A DNA stretch of 34,585 nt from Actinomycetes bacterium (GTDB lineage Bacteria > Actinomycetota > Acidimicrobiia > Acidimicrobiales > Bog-793). Below, piece by piece: positions 14,038 through 23,640 of the stretch; within the stretch, counting starts at the first letter, position 1, and each line of letters opens with the position of its first letter. The DNA is taken from assembly GCA_021797795.1 (NCBI GenBank), contig JAJZZB010000021.1:1-34585 (forward strand), read 5' to 3'. The notes beneath the pieces are model-generated. The model did not search any database and was not told the origin of the DNA. It saw only the letters and a list, made by a program, of their open reading frames with translations. Made by a program: the position numbers and the translations under genes.

Positions 14038-14388
14038 ATGCCGGCGGCAGGCCCCTACACCCCGATCGTCCGCGCCGGTGACTTCCTCGTCGTCTCCGGC
14101 CAGCTCGGCCGGACGCCCGACGGCGACTTCGTCCCCGGCGGCGTCGGTGGCCAGACCAAGGCCGCCATCGAGAACGTCGCCTCGCTCCTCGAGAGCGAGG
14201 GAGCCGGGCTCACAGATGTCGTGAAGACGACGGTGCTGCTGGCGAGCATCGACGACTACACGGCGGTGAACGAGGCCTACGTCGAGGCCTTCGGCGAGCA
14301 CCGGCCGGCACGCAGCGCCTTCGCCACGGGAGGGCTCCCCCTCGGAGCCCTGGTCGAGGTGGAGGCCTGGGCCTACCGGCCCCGCTGA
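14038..14388 (+). CDS. RidA-family enamine/imine deaminase
   Basis: A 116-residue protein with the YjgF/YER057c/UK114 fold. YTPIVRAGDFLVVSGQLG opens the domain, QTKAAIENVASLLESEGAGL follows, and HRPARSAFATGGLPLGALVE carries the catalytic Arg (Arg92) that anchors the imino acid carboxylate. RidA clears reactive 2-aminoacrylate and related imines that damage PLP enzymes. It sits 15 bp after the Fe-S carrier stop without a clear Shine-Dalgarno site, so it is probably coupled to that gene. In mycobacteria a RidA-family gene (Rv3678c) also lies in the MBL/ArsA/WhiB neighbourhood. Confidence 0.9.
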   Translation: MPAAGPYTPIVRAGDFLVVSGQLGRTPDGDFVPGGVGGQTKAAIENVASLLESEGAGLTDVVKTTVLLASIDDYTAVNEAYVEAFGEHRPARSAFATGGLPLGALVEVEAWAYRPR

Positions 14389-14461
14389 GCGCCACGGCGC
14401 TCTCCCTCTCGAGGGGGCGAGGAGCCCCCTTCGTCCCTCCCCGTGTGATAGCAATCGAGCG

Positions 14462-15628
14462 ATGGGCGTGCCCGCGGGCAGGCGGCGGCTTCACTCCCGG
14501 CGAGGCGCCGGTGCGCTAGCCCTCGCCGCGGCGGCACTCGCCCTGTCTGGCTGCGGCGGCGGAGGCCCGAAGGCCGGAACGGCCACGAGCAGCCTGCCCC
14601 CGCTCCCGCCCAACGTCGTCGCCTACGTCACCCTGGCCGGCTCGGGGAGCGACGTCGGCTACGGCGACCGGGTGGTCCCCGTCACCTTGACCGGGACCAC
14701 CGGCTCTGCCGCAACGGGGATCCACGTCGGCCTCTACCCGGACGCCGTCGCCGTCGACTCCTCGGACGCGACGGCGTACGTCGCCAACTACTCCTCCAAC
14801 TCGGTGACGCCGATCTCCCTCGCCACCGGCAGGGCGGGCACGCCCATCCCCGCCGGCCAGGGCCCCGCCGACATCGCCATCTCTCCCGACGGCAAGACGG
14901 CCTACGTCACCGACGACGGCTCGTCGTCGTCGCTCGGCCACACGGTGACCCCGATCAACCTCGCCACGAGGAGGCCGGAGCGCCCCATCCCCGTCGGGGC
15001 GGGCCCGCAGGGCATCGCCATCACGCCGGACGGGGCCACCGCCTACGTGGCCGACGCCGGGGCGATCGTCGCCGGACAGGTCGGACCGGTCGGCCACACC
15101 GTCACGCCGATCGACCTCTCGACCGACAAGCCCGGTCCCCCGATCACCGTCGGCAACGGACCGACCGGGGTGGCCATCTCCCCCGACGGCAGGACGGTCT
15201 TCGTGACCAACCTCGACTCGGGCAGCGTCACGCCGATCGCGACTGCAGACGACAGCGCCGGTCCGGCTATCGCCGTCATGGGAGGCCCCGTCGCCGTCGC
15301 CGTCGGTGGCGGCGACGCCTGGGTGGTCGACACCCCCTCCAACACCTCGACCGGCGACAACGTCACCCCCATCTCGCTGCGCACCCACAAGGCGCTCGCC
15401 CCCATCCCTGTCGGGCGCGGCGCCCAGGACATCGCCGTCGCCCCGGACGGGAAGACGGCCTGGGTGACCTGCCTCGGGGCCGACTCGCTCGTCCCGGTCG
15501 ACCTCGCCACCCGGCAGGCCGGCGGGGGCGTCCCGGTCTCGGGAGGGCCGTTCGCCGTCGCCGTCGCCACCGTGGCCTCCGGCTCCGGCTCTCCGGGCGC
15601 CTCGTCGACCACGTCCGGGTCGTCCTGA
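14462..15628 (+). CDS. Lipoprotein with YVTN/beta-propeller repeats
   Basis: A 388-residue exported protein. The N-terminus is basic (RRRLHSRRG), followed by an Ala/Leu-rich core and a lipobox LALSGC with Cys31 as the lipidated residue. The mature part has about seven repeats of ~43-50 residues. Each has a core like DIAISPDGKTAYVTDDG and a strand such as VTPINLATRRPERPIPVG, as in YncE-like seven-bladed propellers. No active-site residues are evident, and the role is probably binding or scaffolding at the outer face of the membrane. The tail is rich in Gly, Ser and Thr. It appears to be transcribed alone, 73 bp after ridA. Confidence 0.85.
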   Translation: MGVPAGRRRLHSRRGAGALALAAAALALSGCGGGGPKAGTATSSLPPLPPNVVAYVTLAGSGSDVGYGDRVVPVTLTGTTGSAATGIHVGLYPDAVAVDSSDATAYVANYSSNSVTPISLATGRAGTPIPAGQGPADIAISPDGKTAYVTDDGSSSSLGHTVTPINLATRRPERPIPVGAGPQGIAITPDGATAYVADAGAIVAGQVGPVGHTVTPIDLSTDKPGPPITVGNGPTGVAISPDGRTVFVTNLDSGSVTPIATADDSAGPAIAVMGGPVAVAVGGGDAWVVDTPSNTSTGDNVTPISLRTHKALAPIPVGRGAQDIAVAPDGKTAWVTCLGADSLVPVDLATRQAGGGVPVSGGPFAVAVATVASGSGSPGASSTTSGSS

Positions 15629-15681
15629 CACCCGGCGCCTCCGCTCCGGGCGGCAGCCGGGCGGGAGCTCAAGGGGGGTGC

Positions 15682-16377
15682 TCAGGAGCCGGGGAGCGCT
15701 CCGGGCAGCCAGCGGATGCTGCCGAACCGGTAGCCGACCGAGCGCACCGTCTCGATGAGGTGGGCGTGCTCCTCGCCGAGCTTCGCCCGCAGACGGCGGA
15801 CGTGGACATCGACGGTCCGCGCTCCGCCGTAGTACTCATAACCCCAGACCCGTGAGAGCAGCACCTCCCGGGTGAACACCTTTCCCGGGTGGGCGGCGAG
15901 GAACCGGAGCAGCTCGTACTCCATGAAGGTGAGGTCGAGGGGCCGCCCGCCGAGAGCGGCCTGGTAGGTCTCGAGGTTGAGGGCAAGGGGTCCGTAGACG
16001 ATGACGTCGTGCTGCTTGCCCCGGCCGGTGCGGGAGAAGAGGTGGGCGAGCCGGGCCGCCACCTCGTCGACCGGGGCGCCGGCGAGGACGAAGTCGTCGA
16101 AGAGGTCCTCCCTCAGCTCGAGCTCGGCCAGCTCCCGCCGCTCCACCACGAGCAGCAGCGGGACGAGTGGCGTCTCGCGCTTTCGAAGGCCCCGGCAGAA
16201 CGAGAGCCCGGACTCGGCCTCGGAGCTCGCCACGACGGCGCCCGCCCAGCCGTCCTCCGGCTCGAGCCGGCCGGCCGCGCCGAGGTCGCCGGCCGCCCGC
16301 CAGGGGTAGGCAGCCGCATCGAGGGCGCCGGAGAGCCACTCGGGTGGCGGGTCGGGGAAGACGAGGAGCGGCTCCAT
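15682..16377 (-). CDS. glnR: GlnR-like orphan OmpR-family regulator
   Basis: A 231-residue protein. The N-terminal ~115 residues have receiver-like spacing, but where the phosphoacceptor Asp should be it reads GAVVASSEAESG, so no aspartyl phosphorylation is expected. The C-terminal OmpR-type winged helix (~125-220) has DLTFMEYELLRFLAAHPGK, REVLLSRVWGYEYYGG and TVDVHVRRLRAKLG, close to actinomycete GlnR. GlnR controls glutamine synthetase, ammonium transport and other nitrogen genes as a phosphorylation-independent dimer. It lies 24 bp downstream of a glutamine synthetase gene on the same strand, and the nearby promoter region holds a matching box array. Orthology is strongly suggested but not proven; a sequence search would settle it. 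Confidence 0.75.
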   Translation of the reverse strand: MEPLLVFPDPPPEWLSGALDAAAYPWRAAGDLGAAGRLEPEDGWAGAVVASSEAESGLSFCRGLRKRETPLVPLLLVVERRELAELELREDLFDDFVLAGAPVDEVAARLAHLFSRTGRGKQHDVIVYGPLALNLETYQAALGGRPLDLTFMEYELLRFLAAHPGKVFTREVLLSRVWGYEYYGGARTVDVHVRRLRAKLGEEHAHLIETVRSVGYRFGSIRWLPGALPGS

Positions 16378-16401
16378 CTCAGCCTCGGCCGGCCGCCCCG
16401 G

Positions 16402-17751
16402 TCACAGGGTGGGGAGGTACCGGTTGAGCTCGAACGGGGTGACCTCCCGCATGTAGGCCTCCCATTCGGCCTCCTTGTTGCGGAGGAACCACTCGAAGAC
16501 GTGCTCCCCGAGCGTCTCGGCGACGAGCTCGGAGCGCTCCATGACCGCCAGCGCGTCCGCCAGCGAGGTCGGCAGCGGGCGGATCCCCTCGGAGGCGAGC
16601 TCCTCGGGCGTGAGCGAGAACAGGTTGGAGGAGGCCTCCGGTGGCAGCTCGGCCTTCTGCTCGACGCCGCGCAGCCCGGCCGCCAGCACGAGAGCGAAGG
16701 TCAGGTACGGGTTGCAGGCGGGGTCGGGCGAGCGGTACTCGATCCGCGTCGACTCGGCCCTGCCCCGCTTGGCGATCGGCACCCTGATGAGCGCCGAGCG
16801 GTTGTTGTACGCCCAGGAGACGTGGACGGGCGCCTCGTAGCCGACGACGAGGCGCTTGTAGGAGTTCACCCACTGGTTGGTGACCGCCGTGATCTCGGGC
16901 GCGTGCTCGAGCAGGCCGGCGATGAAGTGCCGGCCGAGCTCGGAGACGCCGTGCTCGTCGCCTGCGTCGCTGAAGGCGTTGCGGTCCCCCTCGAAGAGGG
17001 AGAAGTGGGTGTGCATGCCCGATCCCTGGACGCCGGAGAGGGGCTTCGGCATGAAGCTGGCGAAGACGCCCTCCTCCTGGGCGATCTCCTTCACGACGAG
17101 CCGGACGGTCATGACGGTGTCGGCCATCGTGAGGGCGTCGGTGTAGCGGAGGTCGATCTCGTGCTGGCTCGGCGCGTCCTCGTGCTGGGCGTACTCGACG
17201 GGGATGCCCATGTCCTCGAGGGTCAGCACCGTCCGCTTGCGCAGGTCCGAGGCGAGGTCGGCGACGGTGAGCTCGAAGTAGGAGCCCTGGTCGAGGGGCT
17301 GGGGCGGCCTCGAGGGGTCGGACGAGGCGAAGTAGAAGAACTCGATCTCGGGGGCGGCGTAGAAGGAGTACCCGAGCCGGTGCGCCCGCTCGAGGGCGCG
17401 GCGGAGGACCTGGCGGGGGCAGCCCTCGAAGGGCGATCCGTCGAGGTTCAAGATGTCGCAGAAGACCCGGGCGACCGAGGTGCCGTCCGGTCCCCTGCGG
17501 CCCGGGCGGAGCGGGATGATCTGGAAGGTCTTCGGGTCGGGCTTGGCGAGGACGTCGGACTCCTGCACCCGGCTGAACCCGTCGATCGCCGAGCCGTCGA
17601 AGGTCATCCCCTCGTCGAGGGCGTTCTCGAGCTCGGCCGGGGTGATGGCGAAGGACCTCGGGATGCCGAGCACGTCGGTGAACCACAGCTGGACAAAGCG
17701 CACGCCGCGCTCCTCCACGGTCCGCAACACGTATTCGCGCTGGCTCTGCAT
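16402..17751 (-). CDS. Type I glutamine synthetase, non-adenylylatable form
   Basis: The ATG at 17751 ([16 protein letters not shown]) follows an AAGGA-type site and gives 449 residues; a longer frame adds a Pro/Arg-rich stretch that overlaps the promoter. Motifs are in order: [13 protein letters not shown], the Asp/Ser loop [20 protein letters not shown] (metal Glu residues), [25 protein letters not shown], the [13 protein letters not shown] nucleotide/glutamate region, and [18 protein letters not shown]. Where the adenylylation Tyr of GSI-beta lies, this protein has Phe ([10 protein letters not shown]), so control by GlnE is not expected. It forms an operon with the GlnR-like gene and diverges from the second synthetase. 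Gamma-glutamylation of a substrate other than ammonia is a possible alternative. Confidence 0.88.
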   Translation of the reverse strand: MQSQREYVLRTVEERGVRFVQLWFTDVLGIPRSFAITPAELENALDEGMTFDGSAIDGFSRVQESDVLAKPDPKTFQIIPLRPGRRGPDGTSVARVFCDILNLDGSPFEGCPRQVLRRALERAHRLGYSFYAAPEIEFFYFASSDPSRPPQPLDQGSYFELTVADLASDLRKRTVLTLEDMGIPVEYAQHEDAPSQHEIDLRYTDALTMADTVMTVRLVVKEIAQEEGVFASFMPKPLSGVQGSGMHTHFSLFEGDRNAFSDAGDEHGVSELGRHFIAGLLEHAPEITAVTNQWVNSYKRLVVGYEAPVHVSWAYNNRSALIRVPIAKRGRAESTRIEYRSPDPACNPYLTFALVLAAGLRGVEQKAELPPEASSNLFSLTPEELASEGIRPLPTSLADALAVMERSELVAETLGEHVFEWFLRNKEAEWEAYMREVTPFELNRYLPTL

Positions 17752-17811
17752 CCTCACATCCTTCCAGGTCACCGGCGCGGGTGGGGAGTCCGGCGCCGGC
17801 GGCCGGCCGGA

Positions 17812-17863
17812 GTTCACGCGCCGTTCACGTCCGGGCAACAGGAGAGCAACAGGAGGCTGTCAC
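17812..17863. promoter_or_regulatory. Array of 11-bp-spaced half-sites (GlnR or PhoP box) between the glutamine synthetase genes
   Basis: GTTCAC (17812-17817), GTTCAC (17823-17828), GGCAAC (17834-17839) and AGCAAC (17845-17850) begin exactly 11 bp apart. A TGTCAC follows at 17858-17863. Known GlnR sites are 5-mers ending in AC with 6-bp spacers, and actinomycete PHO boxes are GTTCACC units repeated every 11 bp. Both regulators act on gln genes in streptomycetes. The first two units look more like a PHO box and the next two more like degenerate GlnR half-sites. The array lies 77-128 bp upstream of the plus-strand synthetase and 61-112 bp upstream of the minus-strand one. Confidence 0.5.
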
Positions 17864-17939
17864 CCTCGCTGTGGCACACTCGCCACGGGTGGGCCGTCGC
17901 GCGGCCGCCCGCCGCGAGACAAGAGCGAAGGAGGAGCCC

Positions 17940-19364
17940 GTGCAGGAGCGCACCGCCGCTGAGGTCGTCCGCCTCATGGAGGAGGAGGGGGTGGAGATCG
18001 TCGACTTCCGCTTCTGCGACCTGCCGGGCCTCATGCAGCACTTCTCGGTCCCCGCCCATCAGCTCGCGGAGGAGGGTTTCGTCGAGGGCTTCGGCTTCGA
18101 CGGCTCGTCCATCCGCGGCTTCCAGGAGATCCAGGAGTCGGACATGCTCCTCATCCCGGATCCCTCCACGGCCGTCATCGACCCGTTCCGCCAGCACAAG
18201 ACGCTCAACATCAACTGCTTCGTCCACGACCCCGTCACGGGCGAGAGCTACTCGCGCGACCCCCGCTACATCGCCGTGAAGGCCGAGCGCTACCTCGCCA
18301 CGACGGGCATCGCCGACATCGCCTACTTCGGGCCCGAGGCCGAGTTCTTCATCTTCGACGACGTCCGCTACGCCCAGGACCAGCGCTCGGCCTTCTACCA
18401 GGTCGACTCGGTCGAAGGCGCCTGGAACACCGCTCGGGACGAGCGCCCGAACCTCGGCTACAAGCCCCGCTACAAGGAGGGGTACTTCCCGGTCCCCCCG
18501 ACCGACCACTTCCAGGACCTCCGCTCGGAGATGGTCCTCATCATGGAGCGGCTCGGGATCGAGATCGAGGTGCAGCACCACGAGGTGGGAACCGGCGGCC
18601 AGGCCGAGATCGACATGCGCTTCGACACGCTCCTCCGCATGGCCGACAAGCTCATGCTCTACAAGTACGTCGTGAAGAACGTCGCCCGCAACGCCGGCTA
18701 CACGGCGACCTTCATGCCGAAGCCGCTGTTCCAGGACAACGGGTCGGGCATGCACTGCCACCAGTCGCTCTGGCGGGCCGGCGAGCCGCTCTTCTACGCC
18801 GAGACGGGCTACGCCGGCCTCTCCGACGTCGGGCGGTGGTACATCGGCGGTCTCCTCAAGCACGCCAAGGCCGTGCTCGCCTTCGCCGCGCCGACGACGA
18901 ACTCCTACAAGCGCCTGGTGCCCGGCTACGAGGCACCGGTCAATCTCGTCTACTCACAGAGGAACCGCTCGGCGGCGTGCCGGATCCCGATCTACTCAAA
19001 GAGCCCGAAGGCAAAGCGCGTCGAGTTCCGCTGCCCCGACCCCTCGGCCAACCCCTACATCGCCTTCGCCGCCATGCTGATGGCCGGCCTCGACGGGGTG
19101 CAGAACCGGATCGAGCCGCCGCCCCCGGTCGACAAGGACCTCTACGACCTGCCGCCCGAGGAGCTGCGCCAGGTGCCCCAGGTGCCCGCCTCCCTCGACG
19201 AGGCGCTGGCAGCCCTCGAGGAGGACCAGGACTTCCTGAAGGCCGGCGGCGTGTTCACCGACGACCTCATCGAGACCTGGATCAGCTACAAGCGCCTCAA
19301 CGAGATCGACGCGGTCCGCCTCCGCCCGCACCCGTGGGAGTTCCAGCTCTACTACGACATCTGA
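17940..19364 (+). CDS. glnA: Type I glutamine synthetase, adenylylatable (GSI-beta)
   Basis: The GTG at 17940 with AAGGAGG upstream gives 474 residues, the usual length for GlnA1. Motifs: [94 protein letters not shown] (active-site Arg/Lys region) and [18 protein letters not shown]. Tyr402 in [11 protein letters not shown] is the conserved adenylylation site, so activity is probably set by a GlnE-type adenylyltransferase encoded elsewhere. The enzyme makes glutamine from glutamate, ammonia and ATP in a dodecamer. It diverges from a second synthetase over a shared regulatory region. A weak hairpin follows the stop. Confidence 0.93.
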   Translation: MQERTAAEVVRLMEEEGVEIVDFRFCDLPGLMQHFSVPAHQLAEEGFVEGFGFDGSSIRGFQEIQESDMLLIPDPSTAVIDPFRQHKTLNINCFVHDPVTGESYSRDPRYIAVKAERYLATTGIADIAYFGPEAEFFIFDDVRYAQDQRSAFYQVDSVEGAWNTARDERPNLGYKPRYKEGYFPVPPTDHFQDLRSEMVLIMERLGIEIEVQHHEVGTGGQAEIDMRFDTLLRMADKLMLYKYVVKNVARNAGYTATFMPKPLFQDNGSGMHCHQSLWRAGEPLFYAETGYAGLSDVGRWYIGGLLKHAKAVLAFAAPTTNSYKRLVPGYEAPVNLVYSQRNRSAACRIPIYSKSPKAKRVEFRCPDPSANPYIAFAAMLMAGLDGVQNRIEPPPPVDKDLYDLPPEELRQVPQVPASLDEALAALEEDQDFLKAGGVFTDDLIETWISYKRLNEIDAVRLRPHPWEFQLYYDI

Positions 19365-19372
19365 GCCGGGGA

Positions 19373-19389
19373 CGGGCTCTCACAGCCCG
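19373..19389 (+). terminator. Weak hairpin after glnA
   Basis: CGGGCT and AGCCCG pair around CTCAC just after the glnA stop. There is no T tract, so intrinsic termination is doubtful. Confidence 0.25.
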
Positions 19390-20153
19390 AGCCTCCCGCT
19401 CAGCTGCCTCGCCCGGGGCGGCGTGCGGCCGGGGCCCGGGCGGGTGGCAAGCCGGGTCGATGGATCCCGACCCGGTGGACCAGGTGGTGGACGAGCCGAC
19501 AAGGTCGTGGCGTCGGGAGCGATCTCGGCCAACGGACAGGGCGACTTCAGCCTGAGCGTCGCCGGCGAGGACGAGATCTACCACCGGCGACCCCTCGCTG
19601 CGGGGCCGCCCACGCGAGGCGGTGGCCCGCGTCGGCCTCGAGGCCACGATGCGGGAGGGCCGGCTCCCCCCGGTCGAGGGCGCCGTCACGGCCACGTACG
19701 CCGACCGGGCTGGCGTCGGGTGCGTGACCCACGCCAACTCGCCCTTCGCCAGTGCACGCCGTCGCCGGCGAGCCCAGCGGCTGCGTCATCGGGGCACTGG
19801 CGATGTTCCACCTGCCCGACGGCGTGCCGGTGGCGGCGTACGGGCGGCGAGGGTCCGAGAGGCCGTCGCCCACATCCGGTACGCCGTGCTGCCCGGCGTG
19901 GGGTCCGTGCTCCCGCCAGGCGCCGCGTCCTGGTCTTCCACCGGTCGGCCGAGCTCGCCGTGACGGTCGGCGGTGTCGTCGAGGAGGCCGCCGAGGCCGG
20001 CATCAAGGCCGCCCGGCTCGGGGGAGCGGTGGGGCTTCCCGGCCCACGAAGGCGGCCTCCCTGCACGCGCCGTTGCCTTTGGGCAACGGGGGCCCCGCTG
20101 TCCGACGGTTCCACCGGCGAGAGCCGGCGCGGCCTGCGCCGGCCGCCGGGTGG
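19390..20153. other. Gap between glnA and the MFS gene
   Basis: Apart from the frameshifted remnant, nothing else is supported here: no RNA gene, no insertion sequence and no intact frame with coding character. Near 20075-20095 TTGCC and GGCAA bracket a short stem (CGTTGCC-TTT-GGGCAACG), a possible terminator-like hairpin facing the MFS gene end. Confidence 0.4.
19500..20110 (+). pseudogene. Frameshifted gene remnant of unknown family
   Basis: Protein-like segments on the plus strand lie in changing frames. They are VVASGAISANGQGDFSLSVA (~19502-19560), VARVGLEATMREGRLPPVEG then THANSPFA (~19620-19750), HAVAGEPSGCVIGALAMFHL (~19755-19815), VREAVAHIRYAVLPGVGSVL (~19855-19912), and RVLVFHRSAELAVTVGGVVE then EAGIKAARLGGAVGLPG (~19923-20042). 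Reading them as one protein needs at least three frameshifts. I do not recognise the family. The region lies between glnA and an MFS gene and has no intact frame of its own. Some shifts could be assembly errors, but their number favours a dead gene. Confidence 0.45.
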
Positions 20154-21365
20154 TCACGCGGCCGGCGACTCCTTCAGGCCCTTGATCACGATCAGGCCTG
20201 CGAGCACGAACGAACCCGCCATCGTGGCGAAGGCGGCGGGAAAGCCCGCCACCGTGATGATCCAGCCGAGCAGCGCCGTCCAGAGCGCCCCGATGCCGTA
20301 GGCGATGGCGAAGAAGGTGCCGAAGGCCGAGCGCGCCCTGCCCGGGCCGATCAGGTCGGAGAAGACCGCCTGGAGCAGCGGGGACTCGGCGTAGGCGAAC
20401 ACCCCGACGAGGAGCCCGAACGGCACGAGGAGGGCGAGGTGGGCGCCGGCGAAGCCGAAGGCGCACAGGGCGACGGCGGCGGCGAAGTACGTCACGATGA
20501 GCGTCCTGCGCCGGCCGACCCGGTCCGCCAGGGTGCCGCCCAGCACCGGCCCGACGACGCTCGCCGCCATGATGACGGTGAACACGATCCCGACGGTGAG
20601 GGTCGGCAGCCTGAGGCCGCTCTTCAAGAAGGCCGGCGCGTACGTGCTGACGGTGCCGAGGCCGCGGCCACCCGCCGCGATGGTGGATGCCGCCAGCACG
20701 GCCGCCACGCCCGGCTGGCGGAGGAGCTGGCGAAGCGACGTCTTCTCGGTCTCTGCCGGGCCACCGGCTTCGTGCGGCCGCTCGGAGGGAAGGGCGAGCC
20801 CGACGAGGGCGGCTCCGACGGCGAGGGCGCCGCCGAGGGCGACGAGCGCCCACCGCCAGCCGGCCGCCGCGATGACGGCCGTGACGAGGAGCGGCACCGT
20901 GACCGTCCCGATGCTGCCGCCGGCCGTGTGCCAGCTGAGGACCGTCCCGCGGCGCGTCGGGAAGCGGTCGGAGAGATAGGCGGAGCCGACCGGATGCTGG
21001 GGCCAACTGACGAGCGCACCGAGCAGCCGGGCCACCGCGAAGAGCCCGAACCCCGGGGCCGCCGCAGCCAGCGCGGCGGAGGCTGCCAGCCCGGCGTTCT
21101 GGAGGGCGAGGACGCCGCGGGCGCGGGCGTTGCGCAGCACGCCGGCTGCCCCCTGGAGGAGTCCGCCGGCCACGCCGGCGACCGTCAGCACGACGCCGAG
21201 GACGGCGTAGGAGACGTGCAGGTCGGCCACGATGAACGGGTAGGTGATCGCCAGGCCTGCCACGTAGAAGTGCTGGATGCCGTGGGCAATCGTCATCACG
21301 ACGAGCGCCCGGCGGTCTCCCGGGCGGGCGGAGCGGCGGCTCGGGGCGGCTGTCTCGGTGGCCAC
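20154..21365 (-). CDS. Major facilitator superfamily transporter
   Basis: A 403-residue hydrophobic protein with about 12 predicted membrane helices in two six-helix halves. The first half has ITYPFIVADL and LGALVSWPQHPVGSAYLSDR. The central loop (~200-220, ERPHEAGGPAETEKTSLRQ) is charged. The second half has the MFS loop motif GGTLADRVGRRRT, then AYAESPLLQAVFSDLIGPG. It is the last gene of the catabolic train, 11 bp after the crotonase-like gene, so it may export an intermediate or import a substrate of the same pathway. The substrate cannot be read from the sequence. Confidence 0.83.
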   Translation of the reverse strand: MATETAAPSRRSARPGDRRALVVMTIAHGIQHFYVAGLAITYPFIVADLHVSYAVLGVVLTVAGVAGGLLQGAAGVLRNARARGVLALQNAGLAASAALAAAAPGFGLFAVARLLGALVSWPQHPVGSAYLSDRFPTRRGTVLSWHTAGGSIGTVTVPLLVTAVIAAAGWRWALVALGGALAVGAALVGLALPSERPHEAGGPAETEKTSLRQLLRQPGVAAVLAASTIAAGGRGLGTVSTYAPAFLKSGLRLPTLTVGIVFTVIMAASVVGPVLGGTLADRVGRRRTLIVTYFAAAVALCAFGFAGAHLALLVPFGLLVGVFAYAESPLLQAVFSDLIGPGRARSAFGTFFAIAYGIGALWTALLGWIITVAGFPAAFATMAGSFVLAGLIVIKGLKESPAA

Positions 21366-21376
21366 GCCGGCGGCGG

Positions 21377-22120
21377 CTACTGCTCCACCAGCTCGGCGCT
21401 CGCACCCTGGCGGAGGAAGATGCTGTTCGCCACGAGCCGGTCGACCGCCAGCCGGTCGACGGTGTCGGCATCGGCGGAGGCCGAGTCACGGAGGAAGGCA
21501 CGGATCTCGCTCTGGGCCCGGGCTGGATGCCGGAGCAGGGCGGCGATCTCGGACTGGACGAGCGCCGGCAGCTCGTCGTCGTGAGCGGCGGCCGCCGTGA
21601 CGAGTCCGAGCCCGGCGGCCTCGCGCCCGTCGATCCGCCTCCCGCTGGCGGTGAGGCGGAAGGCGTGGCTGCGCTGGACGAGCGAGGGGAGCCAGGCCAG
21701 CACCACCGTCGGCGCCAGGCCGGCCTCCACCTCGGGGAACCAGAAGCGGGCCGACGGGGCCGCGAACGAGAGGTCGCACAGGGCGGCGAGGCCCACCCCG
21801 TAGCCGGCGGCGTCGCCGGCGACCTCGGCGACGGTCACGAGTCCCCCTTCGCGAAGTGCCCGGTTGAGCGCCACGAGGGTCTCGGCCTCCTCCTTCATGC
21901 CCACCTCGTCGCCGGCGCCCCGCTCGCGGCCGAGGCAGAAGACCGGGGGGGCGGCGCGCAGATGGAGGACCCGGGCGCCGGGCGGTGGGTCGAAGAGGAG
22001 ATCCGCCAGCACCGTGCAGATCTCCATCGAAACGAGGTTCTCCTCGCCGCGGTCGATCGTGGCCACGACGACCGGCCCCTCGACATCGAGCTGCAGCCCT
22101 TCCACCCCACCTGATCCCAT
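21377..22120 (-). CDS. Enoyl-CoA hydratase/isomerase (crotonase-fold) family protein
   Basis: A 247-residue protein whose ATG overlaps the aldehyde dehydrogenase stop by one base (TGATG). Crotonase features are visible: oxyanion-hole segments at VFCLGRERGAG and GDAAGYGVGLAALCDLSFA, and ARFWFPEVEAGLAP with a Glu where many family members have a catalytic acid. Ser/Ala-rich helices and a C-terminal helix (TVDRLAVDRLVANSIFL) follow. Whether it hydrates, isomerises or cleaves a CoA ester, or a non-CoA substrate, is not clear. The gene order suggests a step in the same pathway as the dehydrogenase and the FAH-type enzyme. Confidence 0.8.
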   Translation of the reverse strand: MGSGGVEGLQLDVEGPVVVATIDRGEENLVSMEICTVLADLLFDPPPGARVLHLRAAPPVFCLGRERGAGDEVGMKEEAETLVALNRALREGGLVTVAEVAGDAAGYGVGLAALCDLSFAAPSARFWFPEVEAGLAPTVVLAWLPSLVQRSHAFRLTASGRRIDGREAAGLGLVTAAAAHDDELPALVQSEIAALLRHPARAQSEIRAFLRDSASADADTVDRLAVDRLVANSIFLRQGASAELVEQ

Positions 22121-23640
22121 CAGTTGAGCCTCTCCTCCTGCCTGCCAAACCAGTCCACGCCCGAGGGGGCGGTCCGGACGGTGACCGCCCGGACGTGCGA
22201 GAAGTCGCGGTGCGACTCGAGTCCCCCCTCCCGGCCGACGCCGCTCGCCCGCACCCCTCCCCAGGGTGAGGAGGGGTCGAGCCGGTGGTGATCGTTCACC
22301 CAGACGATGCCGTGGGTGAGACCGGCCGCCACCCGGTGGGCGCGGCCGACCTCGCGGGTCCAGACCGCAGAGCCCAGCCCGTAGGGAGAGTCGTTGGCGA
22401 GCGCCACCGCCTCCTCCTCGTCGGAGAAGGGGATCACCACCTGGACGGGGCCGAACAGCTCCTGGCGGGCGACGCGCATGTCGTTGGTCACCCCTGTCAG
22501 CACCGTCGGCTCGACGAAGTAGCCGTCTGGGGCACCCTCGGGCCGGGCGGCCCGCCCGCCGACCGCCAGCGTCGCCCCCTCGTCGACGGCGTCGGCGACG
22601 AAGCCGAGTATGCGCCGGCGGGCGGCCGAGGAGATGACCGGCCCCACGTCGGTTCGCTCGTCGGCCGGGTCCCCGAGGCGCAGCCGGGCAGCCTCCGCCA
22701 CGAGGCGGTCCACGAAGGCGTCGTGGACCGAGCGCTGGACGAGAAGGCGCGTCCCGGCGATGCAGGTCTGACCGGCCGCCACGAAGCCCGAGAAGAGGGC
22801 ACCCCGCACGGCGTCCCCGAGGTCGACGTCGTCGAAGACGATGACCGGGCTCTTGCCGCCGACCTCGATGGTCAGCTTGGCGAAGCGGCGGGCGGCGGCG
22901 GCGGCCACCGACCGGCCCGGCTCGGTGCCTCCGGTGAAGGTCACCTTGGCGACGTCCTCGTGTGCCGCCAGGGCAGCGCCGGCGACGGCGCCCACCCCGA
23001 CGACGACGTTCAGGACCCCCGGCGGGAGTCCCGCCTCGACCGCCAGCCCTGCGAGGCGAAGGCTCGTCAGCGGCGTGAGCTCGGAGGGTTTCAGCACCAC
23101 GCTGTTGCCGGCCGCCAGGGCGGGTGCCAGGCTCTTCGAGCCGATCATGAGCGGGTGGTTGAACGACGAGATCGTCGCCGTGACCCCGAGTGGGAAGCGG
23201 GTCGTGTACGAGAGGTAGGGACCGGGAACCGGGATGACGTCGCTCCGGTCCGCCACGAGCAGGGCGGCGTGGTAGCGGTACCACTCCGGCACCCGCGACA
23301 CCTGAGCCCGGGTCTCGCGGATCGGCCTGCCGTTGTTGACGCTCTCGAGACCGTACAGCTCGGGGAGATGCTCCTCGATGACGTCGGCGAAGCGCTGCAG
23401 CCGCCGCGCCCGGTCGCCCGGGGGGAGGTCGCTCCAGCCTCCCCGCTCGAAGGCGGCCTTGGCCGAGCCGACGGCCCGGTCGACGTCCTCCGGCCCGGCG
23501 GCGGCGATCTCTGCCACCACCTCGCCGGTCGCCGGGTTGCGCACCTCGAGGAGGCTCTCCCCGCTCGTCTCCTGCTCGGCACCGTCGACGAACAGGCCGC
23601 CGCGGGCGATGCTCGGCGCCGCCTCTGCGGCGGCCGTCAT
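22120..23640 (-). CDS. NAD(P)-dependent aldehyde dehydrogenase
   Basis: A 506-residue ALDH-superfamily enzyme from the ATG at 23640, which overlaps the FAH-family stop (ATGA). Key residues: Asn161 (ISSFNHP), the cofactor region [28 protein letters not shown], the general base Glu259 ([10 protein letters not shown]), catalytic Cys293 ([11 protein letters not shown]), and the C-terminal [12 protein letters not shown]. Sequence features are those of semialdehyde and betaine-aldehyde/HpaE-like dehydrogenases. The substrate is not determined; an aromatic-ring-cleavage semialdehyde would fit the FAH neighbour, but no ring-cleaving dioxygenase is in the window. Confidence 0.9.
   Translation of the reverse strand: MTAAAEAAPSIARGGLFVDGAEQETSGESLLEVRNPATGEVVAEIAAAGPEDVDRAVGSAKAAFERGGWSDLPPGDRARRLQRFADVIEEHLPELYGLESVNNGRPIRETRAQVSRVPEWYRYHAALLVADRSDVIPVPGPYLSYTTRFPLGVTATISSFNHPLMIGSKSLAPALAAGNSVVLKPSELTPLTSLRLAGLAVEAGLPPGVLNVVVGVGAVAGAALAAHEDVAKVTFTGGTEPGRSVAAAAARRFAKLTIEVGGKSPVIVFDDVDLGDAVRGALFSGFVAAGQTCIAGTRLLVQRSVHDAFVDRLVAEAARLRLGDPADERTDVGPVISSAARRRILGFVADAVDEGATLAVGGRAARPEGAPDGYFVEPTVLTGVTNDMRVARQELFGPVQVVIPFSDEEEAVALANDSPYGLGSAVWTREVGRAHRVAAGLTHGIVWVNDHHRLDPSSPWGGVRASGVGREGGLESHRDFSHVRAVTVRTAPSGVDWFGRQEERLN

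Noticed and set aside
15889-18279. A 796-residue plus-strand frame across the GlnR/glutamine synthetase genes
   Set aside because: It is antisense to two clear genes; the composition is rich in Gly, Glu, Arg and Val, with no recognisable domain. Long shadow frames are normal at this GC content.
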